NCBI GenBank assembly: GCA_025449975.1
Contig: JANWIG010000070.1
Span: forward strand, 1 to 44,943
DNA length: 44,943 nt
Source: Thermoactinomycetaceae bacterium
GTDB taxonomy: Bacteria > Bacillota > Bacilli > Thermoactinomycetales > Thermoactinomycetaceae
Direction of reading: 5' to 3'
Shown here: positions 34,939 through 42,690 of the stretch, piece by piece
How positions within the stretch are numbered: the first letter of the stretch is position 1
How the letters are laid out: the number at the start of each line of letters is the position of its first letter
Made by a program: the position numbers and the translations under genes
The notes under the pieces: model-generated
The model's database searches: none
Told to the model about the DNA's origin: nothing
The model's input: only the letters and a program-made list of their open reading frames with translations

Positions 34939-35568
34939 TAAAATCACCTTTCTTCTGATTTCCTATTATTTCGATCGTAAATAATTCTTTTTAATAATTA
35001 TATGGTATAAATGGTTCAAGACAAAAGTAAGAAAATGTCATCACTAGTTTAAATTAGAAAATAAATTCAAAGTGTTTAGGAGATAAATATTAGCAAAATC
35101 CCACAATTTACGCCACTATGTATAGATAACAGGAGAATGAAATAGATGATGTATATGAAAAGAGTTTATCAAAAATCAAGGTAAAAAACCATTGATAAGC
35201 CTGTTTTTCCAGCAAATTGCCTTATTTTTTTCAGAAACTTATTTGTTCATTAATGATTGAAAGTGGAAGAGAAGAGCAATCAGTCTTTAGTTTTATAGTA
35301 TTTTTCTAGTGAAGTAGAAGTATACAATTCGGTTTACTTCTAGGATAAATGTGTCAAATTAATGAACCTATTATTTACAATAAAATCAAATTTAGATGTG
35401 AAAGTCTTTCACACTCTACCTTTTAAAGAAGAAGAATCGACTCGATGTTTTTTCTCCTATAGCAAGAAAGTATCCAATTCGCTAAGATAATAAGTTAAGG
35501 GTAGTTAACATTTGGATGAGAAATCACCTGCTATCCTTTGATTTCGACAAAAAAGGAGGGGTTTAAGT
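34939..35568. other. 630-base gap with a hairpin and a perfect palindrome
   Basis: No gene is visible. GTTTATCAA (35164-35172) pairs with TTGATAAGC (35192-35200) and is followed by CTGTTTTT, a terminator-like hairpin on the + strand with only tiny ORFs before it. GTGAAAGTCTTTCAC (35398-35412) is a perfect 7-1-7 palindrome of operator type, about 157 bases before the RelE-helicase start. Either could control that gene. Confidence 0.4.
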
Positions 35569-37692
35569 TTGGCAACCATTGCGATTCAGGATACTTTTTT
35601 AGAGGCGTTTTCACAGTTACCAAAAGCAGAACAGAAAAGAACGCAAGAGATGATCAAAAAGTTGCGCGAAGATGCCCCTTACTCTAGTTTAAATTTGGAG
35701 CGCTATAAAGAAGCGGTTGATCCCAGAGTCTATTCGATCCGAGTAAATGATACATATCGAACCATTGTTGTTCGTCCAGATAAAAGTGATATGATGCTTT
35801 TGGTATGGGTGGATCATCATGATGATGCTTACCGATGGGCGAAGCGAAAAAGGTTTACGATCAATCCCAATACGGGTGTAATCCAAATGTGGTCATTGGA
35901 GGAAGTTCCTCCTGTGCAATCAGAAGAATCCAAATACGTGTATGGTTTATATAGTAAATTATCCGATCAACAGATGAAGCGATTGGGTGTTCCCGCAGAG
36001 ATGGTCGCAGAAGTTCGCAAAGTCCAATCGATAGAAGAACTGGAAAAACGCAAAAGCCAACTGCCACAGGATGTGTTTGAAGCGTTACTCTATTTGGCGC
36101 ATGGTGAAGAATTCGAAGAAGTCGTTCGTTTTATGGAGGAGCTTCGTGCCGAGTCCGAGCAATTAGCTAATCAGAGCGATTCGTCCCAAACGGCTGAAAA
36201 AGTAACACAAAATATACATTCCAGTGGGCATATTGTTGTTATATCCGATGATGAGCATTTAAATGATATATTGGCGAAACCTTTAGAAAAATGGCGAATT
36301 TTCCTTCATCCCAGTCAAAAGGTGTTGGTAGAGAGGAACTACAATGGCTCTGTTCGAGTCTTGGGAGGGGCAGGAACAGGAAAAACCGTTGTTGCACTGC
36401 ACCGCGCCCGCTATTTGGCACGTCATTTGATCAAGCCCAATGAGAAAATATTACTTACCACATACCATTCTCATTTAACGGATTATTTACTAGAATGTTT
36501 AAAAACGATTTGTTCTAAGACGGATTTAAAGAAAATCGATGTACTCTCCATTGACCAGTTGGCAAGTCGCATCGTTGAGCAGATAAAGGATATCGAGCCG
36601 AAAAAAGTGATTAAGCCATTGGAACAACTGAAAGATGTCTGGGCAACCGTCTGTCGAAAAGTGGGCTATCCGCTCGAACGACTCAAGTTTGTCATGCAAG
36701 AGTATGAACAGGTGATCCAGTTCAACTCGATCGAAACATGGGAAGAGTATCGGCAAATTGCGAGAGTTGGACGAGGGGTTCGGATCTCCGTTAAAGAAAA
36801 AGAAAGAGTGTGGCAAGTCGTCACACAATATAAGAAAAGGTTGGACGAGCTTGGTTGGTTGGATTTTATTCTCTTTCTGCGTATCGCGCGACAATGGCTC
36901 GAACAAAATCCAGGGGCTATATCCTATCGAGCCGCCATCGTCGATGAAGCACAGGATTTTCATATGGAAGCATTTAAGCTGCTGCGAACGTTGGTTCCAC
37001 CACAGACCAACGATTTATTTATCGTTGGAGATCCACACCAATGTATTTATCCAAGAAAAGTGGTTCTCCATCATTGTGGTATTCACGTGAGAGGTCCACG
37101 CTCCAAACGATTGCGCATCAATTATCGGACCACGGAACAGATCCGAGAACAAGCAGTTGCTCGGCTAAGTGGCTTTGAATTCGACGATTTGGATGGAGGA
37201 AAGCTGAAAGGGAAATACACTTCCTTGATTTATGGTGAGCCGCCAGAGAGATGTCACTTTGCAAGTGAACAGGAAGAGTATCGTTTTCTGGTAGATAAAA
37301 TCAAAGAACTGCTAACATTGGGAATTAAAAGCCACGAAATTGCTGTTTTGGTGCGGACCAATAAGATGGTGGAAAAAATTAAAGCGCATCTGAGAAAACA
37401 CCTTATTCCCACAGTGACGTTAAAAAATCGTTTTATTCAGTCAGAAAGCGGAGTCAACTGCGGAAAAATGTCTCGTAGCAAAGGTTTGGAGTTTCGCATT
37501 GTTTTTCTCGTTGGGATCAATCAGGAACTGTTTCCACCTAAATCCAAAATGGTTGGAATGGATCAGGAAGGAAAACGGGAGTTAGAAAAGAGAGAACGCT
37601 CTTTGCTATATATGGCAAGTACGCGAGCAAGAGACAAGCTGTTTGTCACTTCACATGGAGTCCCTAGTCCAATTTGGGGAGTTCAAGAATAA
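35569..37692 (+). CDS. RelE-type toxin domain fused to a UvrD-family helicase
   Basis: The first ~98 residues look like a RelE/HigB-type mRNA interferase fold: IQDTFLEAFSQLPKAEQKRTQEMIKKL, then YSIRVNDTYRTIVVR and LLVWVDHHDDAYRWAKRKRF. A helical linker (~100-245) follows, then an SF1 helicase: Walker A LGGAGTGKTVVAL (~266-274), II AAIVDEAQDFHMEAF, III FIVGDPHQCIYP, IV LRINYRTTEQIREQA, V SRSKGLEFRIVFLVGI and VI LLYMASTRARDKLFV. All helicase motifs are intact. The start is TTG with a strong AAAGGAGGGG 7 bases upstream. Fusions of this architecture exist in bacterial genomes, but I know of no settled function. No antitoxin-like gene is adjacent, so the toxin fold may have become an RNA or ribosome docking module. 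It is a single gene with its own terminator. Confidence 0.83.
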   Translation: MATIAIQDTFLEAFSQLPKAEQKRTQEMIKKLREDAPYSSLNLERYKEAVDPRVYSIRVNDTYRTIVVRPDKSDMMLLVWVDHHDDAYRWAKRKRFTINPNTGVIQMWSLEEVPPVQSEESKYVYGLYSKLSDQQMKRLGVPAEMVAEVRKVQSIEELEKRKSQLPQDVFEALLYLAHGEEFEEVVRFMEELRAESEQLANQSDSSQTAEKVTQNIHSSGHIVVISDDEHLNDILAKPLEKWRIFLHPSQKVLVERNYNGSVRVLGGAGTGKTVVALHRARYLARHLIKPNEKILLTTYHSHLTDYLLECLKTICSKTDLKKIDVLSIDQLASRIVEQIKDIEPKKVIKPLEQLKDVWATVCRKVGYPLERLKFVMQEYEQVIQFNSIETWEEYRQIARVGRGVRISVKEKERVWQVVTQYKKRLDELGWLDFILFLRIARQWLEQNPGAISYRAAIVDEAQDFHMEAFKLLRTLVPPQTNDLFIVGDPHQCIYPRKVVLHHCGIHVRGPRSKRLRINYRTTEQIREQAVARLSGFEFDDLDGGKLKGKYTSLIYGEPPERCHFASEQEEYRFLVDKIKELLTLGIKSHEIAVLVRTNKMVEKIKAHLRKHLIPTVTLKNRFIQSESGVNCGKMSRSKGLEFRIVFLVGINQELFPPKSKMVGMDQEGKRELEKRERSLLYMASTRARDKLFVTSHGVPSPIWGVQE

Positions 37693-37699
37693 GAGCAAG

Positions 37700-37764
37700 G
37701 CTCCTATTTCCCAACTCTTGGCGGGATTCAGCTGGAATCCATGGGAAAGGGGGCTTTTTTTTTT
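37700..37764 (+). terminator. Terminator after the RelE-helicase gene
   Basis: GCTCCTATTTCCC (37700-37712) pairs, with G-T pairs, to GGGAAAGGGGGC (37743-37754), followed by ten T. The loop is long (30 bases). Confidence 0.75.
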
Positions 37765-38007
37765 GCGTTTCAGATACCCCTCCGATTAAACCAGTTTATT
37801 TTAGTATAAATTAGAAAATTATATTAAACAAGAAAAAAATACAGAAAAGGGGGAATCACATTAAACATAATTAATCAATTAAAAACTTGCTTTATACTTA
37901 GTATAATCTGTATAGTTGGTGAATTTTATAGAAACCGATTGATAAAACTCTGTATATTATTAAAATATTATTAGAAGCTATAGATAAAATGAAGGTAGGA
38001 GAAACAG
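37765..38007. other. AT-rich gap before the Excalibur family
   Basis: No ORF is seen. A TATAAT at 37902-37907 could be a -10, but no convincing -35 lies 16-18 bases upstream (TTAAAA at 37879-37884 is the best). The following start codon has AGGAG at the right distance. Confidence 0.3.
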
Positions 38008-39165
38008 ATGATTTTACTTCATTTACTGGGCATTATTTTGTTTCTTTTTGGATTGATCGGTCTGATCCGACCCAGTCGTCTACACCAAACGGTTGTGATT
38101 CGAAAGTTTAGTCTAGAAAAACGATGGGGAAACTTGATTTTGGTTATCTTAGGATTGGCGATGTTATATTCCATGATTGTTGATTTTATGTATGTTTTAG
38201 GAATGACTATCTTTTTATTTGGATTAGTTGGACTAATTTATCCTACTCGTCTGCATCAAACAGTAGCTATTCGTAAGTTTAGTCTAGGAAAACGCTTGTG
38301 GAATTTGCTTTTTATCGCATGTAGTGTTTTGATCATGGTCGTATGTTCGGACCAGTTTATTTTTGGCAAAAATCCGACTATTCCGGACAAACAAAAAGCA
38401 AGTCCAATTGAAGTCGCCATCAAAAAATTAAAGGACTTGGGTCAAGAAGTTCAGGAAGCAGGGCAGAAGCAATTGGCAGAGCTTGCAGGTCTGCTAAATG
38501 AGTCAGAAAGAGAAGTCACTCATCGAAAGATAGAAGTGACTCCAAAACCAGCAGAATCCAAAGACCCAACGGTTGCAAGCATGCCTCCTTATCGCGGAAT
38601 GAATGTGGTTTGTGATGATTTTTCCTCAAGTACGGAAGCCACTGCCTATATGAAGGCCTATGGAGTGAACAAGTTAGATCGTGATGGAGATGGAATCGCC
38701 TGCGAATCATTGGGACCTGGTAATAGTATCCATGTTTCGACGAGCAAACCTCCCTATCGCGGAATGAATCTGACCTGCGATGATTTTGCCACGGGGGACG
38801 AAGTAGAGGCTTATATGGCGGCATATGGCTATATTTATGATTTGGATCCTGATGGAGATGGAGTAGTCTGTGAGTCAACAGAATTCTATCCAGAGGAGCC
38901 ACCATGGTGGACGCCATCACCGAAGGTACCGGACCACTGGGAATATTATGAAAAAGAATATCCTGACTGGGCTGGTGATCCCAATTGGTCTGGTCATCAG
39001 GAATCTAAACAGGAAGAACCACAATATGAAGAACCAAAGCAATCGGAAGAACCGGAGCAATCAGAACAACCAAAATGGACAAAACCAGAGGATGATGCTC
39101 CAAGTCAACCTGAAGGGGAGTCGGAGCAGACAGGGCAAGGAGCAGAGTATGAGGAATCGGAGTGA
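38008..39165 (+). CDS. Membrane protein with two Excalibur calcium-binding domains
   Basis: The N-terminus is an internal duplication of a ~57-residue unit: a hydrophobic helix, then GLIRPSRLHQTVVIRKFSLEKRWGNL and again GLIYPTRLHQTVAIRKFSLGKRLWNL, giving about four membrane segments by residue ~115. After a short helical linker come two Excalibur domains, PYRGMNVVCDDFSS...DRDGDGIACES (~195-230) and PYRGMNLTCDDFAT...DPDGDGVVCES (~248-285). Each has the calcium-loop DxDxDGxxCE and paired cysteines. The tail is rich in Glu, Gln, Pro and Ser and probably disordered. Excalibur domains are known from extracellular Bacillales proteins, so the C-terminal part probably lies outside the cell. AGGAG precedes the ATG. 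It is the intact member of a tandem family of three. Confidence 0.8.
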   Translation: MILLHLLGIILFLFGLIGLIRPSRLHQTVVIRKFSLEKRWGNLILVILGLAMLYSMIVDFMYVLGMTIFLFGLVGLIYPTRLHQTVAIRKFSLGKRLWNLLFIACSVLIMVVCSDQFIFGKNPTIPDKQKASPIEVAIKKLKDLGQEVQEAGQKQLAELAGLLNESEREVTHRKIEVTPKPAESKDPTVASMPPYRGMNVVCDDFSSSTEATAYMKAYGVNKLDRDGDGIACESLGPGNSIHVSTSKPPYRGMNLTCDDFATGDEVEAYMAAYGYIYDLDPDGDGVVCESTEFYPEEPPWWTPSPKVPDHWEYYEKEYPDWAGDPNWSGHQESKQEEPQYEEPKQSEEPEQSEQPKWTKPEDDAPSQPEGESEQTGQGAEYEESE

Positions 39166-39217
39166 GATTCCTTCACTCCCTAAGATTTAGAGAGAAAATA
39201 GAAAGTAGGAGATTTTC

Positions 39218-40200
39218 ATGCAAGATATTCATCTATTGATTGGATTTATATTTATCGTGTTTGGTTTGATTGGACTTGTTCGACCTACTCGTCTACACCA
39301 AGCGGTCGCAATCAAAAAATTTAGTTTGGGTAAACGACGGGTGGAATCTCGTCCCCCTTATCATTGGAATGATCTTCGCATTCCCAATATTGGCTGATTT
39401 TATGTGGGCTCTCGGTTTTATTGCTTTTATTTTGGGATTGATCGGTCTGATTCGCCCGACTCTGATGCACCAAGCGGTGAAAATCGGGCGGATCCATTTT
39501 GCCAAGCGACGTTGGAATTTAGGATTGTTCGTATTGGCTCTTTTCATTATGGCCGTGTTTGCGTATCCATCTCACTTTTTAAAAGATATGAAGATAGATG
39601 ATGAAAATAAAAAACTCACCTATCAATGGAGTGAGTTAGAAGAAGAAGTCAAGAAATTAACCGATGAATGCAAGGAGTGTGAGGAGGAAGAGAAAAAACA
39701 GTTAGCGGAATTGGAGCGTTTAGAGAAAGAGTTAACAGCAATCGGTGAAGAAGAGGATCTTTCTGATACTGCAAATGTAAACCCTACTCCTCCTTTGCAG
39801 AAGCCAGCAGCACAGCAGTCAGCAGTTCAAGCAACTTCCAATATGGAAAGTCCTACGGACGACCCCTCCTACCGTGGAACCGATGTCACCTGTGCAGATT
39901 TTTCCTCGAGTGCAGAAGCAACCAACTATATGAATACTTATGGCGTGACTAAATTGGACCGTGATGGAGATGGGATTGCCTGTGAGACATTGGTTGCAGG
40001 AGAAACCGATTATTCTGAATGGGATAATTCAGAATGGGAATGGGAACCTTCACCGAAGGCACCGGACTACTATTCTGAACCAGGATCCACCAGTGTATGA
40101 GGAGCCAGCGCAGCCCGAATATGAAGAACCTGAACCGTCGGATTTCCCAAGTTCGGAGGTTCCTAGCTCAACGGAGTCGTCAGAGTATGAATCATGGTAG
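39218..40200 (+). pseudogene. Second Excalibur-family paralogue, broken by two frameshifts
   Basis: ATG 39218 with AGGAG upstream begins MQDIHLLIGFIFIVFGLIGLVRPTRLHQAVAIKKFSLGKR, a clear paralogue of the gene before it. One extra base in the GGG at about 39339-39341 then shifts the frame. The next frame carries WNLVPLIIGMIFAFPILADFM, the second RPTLMHQAVKIGRIHFAKRRWNL unit, a coiled coil (~residues 115-160) and one Excalibur domain (PSYRGTDVTCADFSS...DRDGDGIACET). A second shift near 40080 moves to the frame encoding the acidic Pro/Glu tail (DPPVYEEPAQPEYEEPEPSDF) ending at 40200. Both shifts are single-base insertions relative to the paralogue's reading. This is a decaying gene or a pair of sequencing errors; a protein could still start at TTG 39270 but lacks a ribosome binding site. 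Confidence 0.75.
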
Positions 40201-40251
40201 GTCTGTGATGATCTTCTCGGTAAGAAAAGATGAGGGAAGGATGAAAACGTT

Positions 40252-40733
40252 GTGGAAGTGATTTTAGTACTAACTCCCCTTTTATTATTCTTCGCCATTA
40301 TTGGTTTTATTTACCCGACTCCTCTGCATAAAAAGATCGTGATCGGAAAAATAGATTTTGGTAAAAAGTTGGAATTTGGTTCCTTTTTTATTAAGTTGTT
40401 TTTTAATGATTACTTTTTCACATGCTATAAAAGATAGTGAAAAAGTTCTTGCAGAGAATAAGCAAATGGAGAGCAAAATTGGAACAGATGAAAAAAGAAT
40501 TGGAGAAAGAAGAAAAAACTTGTATTGCTGAGAACGAAGAGCGGAAAATCAAGATCGAAGATATGAAAAAGAAGGTGGCGGAGCTAAAGATGAAGCAGAT
40601 GATGGCTCAGGATCAAGTAGATCGATCGACGCATTACTCCTCCTCCTCTTCCTCTTCCGGCTCTTACAAAAGCAGTGGTAGTCGATCAAAATCGAAATCG
40701 AGTATCAAGAAGGGTGGAAAAAGAAGGCGTTAG
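40252..40733 (+). pseudogene. Third paralogue, frameshifted and without Excalibur domain
   Basis: GTG 40252 opens with a hydrophobic helix and GFIYPTPLHKKIVIGKIDFGKKLEF, the family's membrane unit in a single copy. The frame then runs into TAG at 40437. A second frame from about 40376 continues sensibly with LVPFLLSCFLMITFSHAIKDSEKVLAENKQMESK. A third frame from about 40470 carries AKLEQMKKELEKEEKTCIAENEERKIKIEDMKKKVAELK, then a run of seven Ser and a basic tail KSSIKKGGKRRR ending at 40733. So two single-base insertions separate three parts that together match the layout helix-unit-helix-coiled coil of the siblings. The Excalibur domain is missing. The fragment starting at GTG 40437 might be made alone, but no ribosome binding site supports it. 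Confidence 0.65.
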
Positions 40734-40751
40734 TGATCAGAACGAAAACAA

Positions 40752-40781
40752 AAAGGTGAGGCTCTAGACGACCTCACCTTT
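40752..40781 (+). terminator. Bidirectional terminator between the paralogue cluster and mgtE
   Basis: AAAGGTGAGG (40752-40761) pairs with CCTCACCTTT (40772-40781), with A-rich and T-rich flanks, placed between converging genes. Confidence 0.85.
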
Positions 40782-40782
40782 C

Positions 40783-42132
40783 TTATATATGAAGAAGCAT
40801 CTGCGCTGTGGTAAAATAGATAATGAGCCCTGTTCCGTCAACCAATGTCGTAATCAGGGGATTGGAGACCACAGCGGGATCGACTTTTAGCCGAAATAGA
40901 AGCAAGGGCAAGATGGCTGAAACAAAAGAAGACCATAGGACGATAATCAGAATCGATAGGGAGACAACCCAGCCAATGTTGGTATCGACGCCCATTAGCA
41001 TCGCACGTAGGTACATGATGAGTCCAAGTGCTAATCCGAGCAGGCAACCGGTTAGAAGCTCTTTGCGCATCACGCGGAAGATATCTTTAAACTTGACCTC
41101 CCCTACACCGAGCGCACGTACCAACGTGGTCACGATTTGGGAAGCGGTGTTACCACCTGTTCCGGTTAAAAGAGGGATAAAAAAGGATAGCTCAACAATT
41201 TTGCTCAGTGTCTCACTAAATTGCTCAAGTACGTTAGCTGTATAAGCACCGCCGACAAAAAGAACTAGTAACCAGATTACTCGTTTTCGAAAAAGATCCC
41301 AGATCGATGTCTTAAAATAAGGTTCTGTTAATGGGGAACTACCCCCCATCTTTTGGAAGTCTTCAGTTGCCTCTTCTTGGATAACGTCAACGACATCATC
41401 AATCGTAATGATCCCAATTAACCGCTTCTGATTATCGACAACAGGTAATGCGTAGAGATCATATCGAGATAAAATCGCAGCAACCTCTTCTTGTCCCATC
41501 TCAGCAGGTACGGAAATAATATCGCGAGCGACAATGTCGCCTAGTAAGGTGGCTGGGCTAGCTAAAATGACTTCTTTTAGCGAGCAGATTCCAACTAGCT
41601 CACCACGGATATTTGTCACATAGATATAAGAGATAATCTCAGCTTCATGACCAACTTTGCGAATATGTTGAAGAGTCCTTTCCCCGTTCCAGTGAGCGCG
41701 TGCCGAAATATAGTCTACGGTCATTAAACTTCCAGCCGTTTCTTCTGGATAGGACATCATCTGGTTAATCGTTTCGCGATAATCTTCAGGAAGCAGCTTT
41801 AGTAGGCGTTGCGTTTGCAAGGGGTGGAGTGCCAGTAGAAAGTCAACGACTGCGTCACTGGACATCCGATTCAGTAGAGGGGAAGCAATGGATTGCTTGG
41901 AGTGACGGATAATCTGATATTGGATCTCAGGCTCCAAATATTCTAATGACTCTGCGGCAATCGCGATCGGCAGATTTGAAACCAGCTCCAGCCTTTCCTC
42001 CTTGCTTAACCCCTTTATCACTTCAGCGATATCATAGGGACGTAAGTTCTGAACCAACTGAAATAACTGTTCGGGATGTTGTTGATCCTGAAGCGCTGTT
42101 TGAACTTCTTTTTGCATTAAGGTGTAATCCAT
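40783..42132 (-). CDS. mgtE: Magnesium transporter MgtE
   Basis: MgtE is a dimeric Mg2+ channel gated by cytosolic magnesium. The 449-residue protein has the family order: an N-terminal helical MgtE_N domain (residues ~15-130, PYDIAEVIKGLSKEERLELVSNLP), two CBS domains (~135-255, AGSLMTVDYISARAHW and DIVARDIISVPAEMGQEEVAAILSRYDLYALPVVD), a connecting helix, and five transmembrane segments (~285-449) with the pore region PLLTGTGGNTASQIVTTLVRALGVGEV. AAAGGAGGGG is correctly spaced before ATG 42132. The 280-base leader holds an M-box riboswitch, so expression should drop when magnesium is plentiful. Confidence 0.96.
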   Translation of the reverse strand: MDYTLMQKEVQTALQDQQHPEQLFQLVQNLRPYDIAEVIKGLSKEERLELVSNLPIAIAAESLEYLEPEIQYQIIRHSKQSIASPLLNRMSSDAVVDFLLALHPLQTQRLLKLLPEDYRETINQMMSYPEETAGSLMTVDYISARAHWNGERTLQHIRKVGHEAEIISYIYVTNIRGELVGICSLKEVILASPATLLGDIVARDIISVPAEMGQEEVAAILSRYDLYALPVVDNQKRLIGIITIDDVVDVIQEEATEDFQKMGGSSPLTEPYFKTSIWDLFRKRVIWLLVLFVGGAYTANVLEQFSETLSKIVELSFFIPLLTGTGGNTASQIVTTLVRALGVGEVKFKDIFRVMRKELLTGCLLGLALGLIMYLRAMLMGVDTNIGWVVSLSILIIVLWSSFVSAILPLLLFRLKVDPAVVSNPLITTLVDGTGLIIYFTTAQMLLHI

Positions 42133-42162
42133 GCTTTCCCCTCCTTTTTACATTATGCCCAA

Positions 42163-42196
42163 TAAAAAAAACCTCTCCAATAAGTAAGAGAGGGTT
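42163..42196 (-). terminator. Second leader terminator upstream of mgtE
   Basis: Read leftward, AACCCTCTC (complement of 42188-42196) pairs with GAGAGG (complement of 42172-42177), followed by a run of eight T. It lies between the M-box and the mgtE ribosome binding site. Confidence 0.8.
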
Positions 42197-42204
42197 CTGC
42201 ATGT

Positions 42205-42243
42205 GAAAAAGCTTAGCCCATAAAAAAAGAGAGATGAGCTAAG
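42205..42243 (-). terminator. First leader hairpin directly after the M-box
   Basis: Read leftward, CTTAGCTC (complement of 42236-42243) pairs with GGGCTAAG (complement of 42212-42219) and is followed by CTTTTTC. It abuts the aptamer and is a probable part of the expression platform. Confidence 0.7.
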
Positions 42244-42414
42244 TTTTGAATGTCCCCCTCATTGAGCTTTGGCACTGAACGGCATAGGTTTACAACCAGC
42301 TACATTAGAAAAGACCTTCATCCGATCTTTCCAGCTGACCCATTGGCGTCTCTCGACATTTTTGGGCAGTAGCGTATCTCCGAACAGGAACCTCACCTAA
42401 TAGAGACTTCAAAA
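42244..42414 (-). promoter_or_regulatory. M-box (ykoK) magnesium riboswitch
   Basis: Read leftward the conserved M-box blocks appear in order: CTCTATTAGGTGAGGTTCC, GAGATACGCTACTGCCC, ACGCCAATGGGTCAGCTGG, ATCGGATGAAGGT, TGTAAACCTATGCCG, AGTGCCAAAGCTCAATGAG. P1 pairs TTTTGAA with TTCAAAA (42408-42414 and 42244-42250). Magnesium binding is known to compact this RNA and promote termination. Confidence 0.95.
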
Positions 42415-42439
42415 TGTATTCAATTGTTTAATCAAAGCT

Positions 42440-42469
42440 AGTATATATTTTCTATTTGATTTTCGTCAA
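42440..42469 (-). promoter_or_regulatory. Putative promoter of the M-box/mgtE transcript
   Basis: Leftward TTGACG (complement of 42464-42469), 18 bases, TATACT (complement of 42440-42445), about 25 bases before the aptamer. Confidence 0.6.
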
Positions 42470-42690
42470 GTATTTAAGTTGAAGATATGTTATAATAAAG
42501 ACAAAAATTTATATCGATTTATCAATTAACAGAGAGTGAATTTTAGAAAAGTTTTGTAATCAACAACTTTTTCTTTACAGCAACTTTTAGTGAAAGGACG
42601 AGTGGCTGCCAAAAATGGTTTGTCGTTGATAAGTGGTGGTAGGTAAAGCGTTGTGCTGAATCGATTTCAATCACCCAAAAGGGAGAAGGG

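Noticed and set aside
35138-35187. Tiny ORFs (ATG AAA TAG and a 12-codon ORF) before the hairpin at 35164, as a leader-peptide attenuator.
   Set aside because: No run of a single amino-acid codon and poor spacing; the hairpin overlaps the ORF without a clear alternative pairing.
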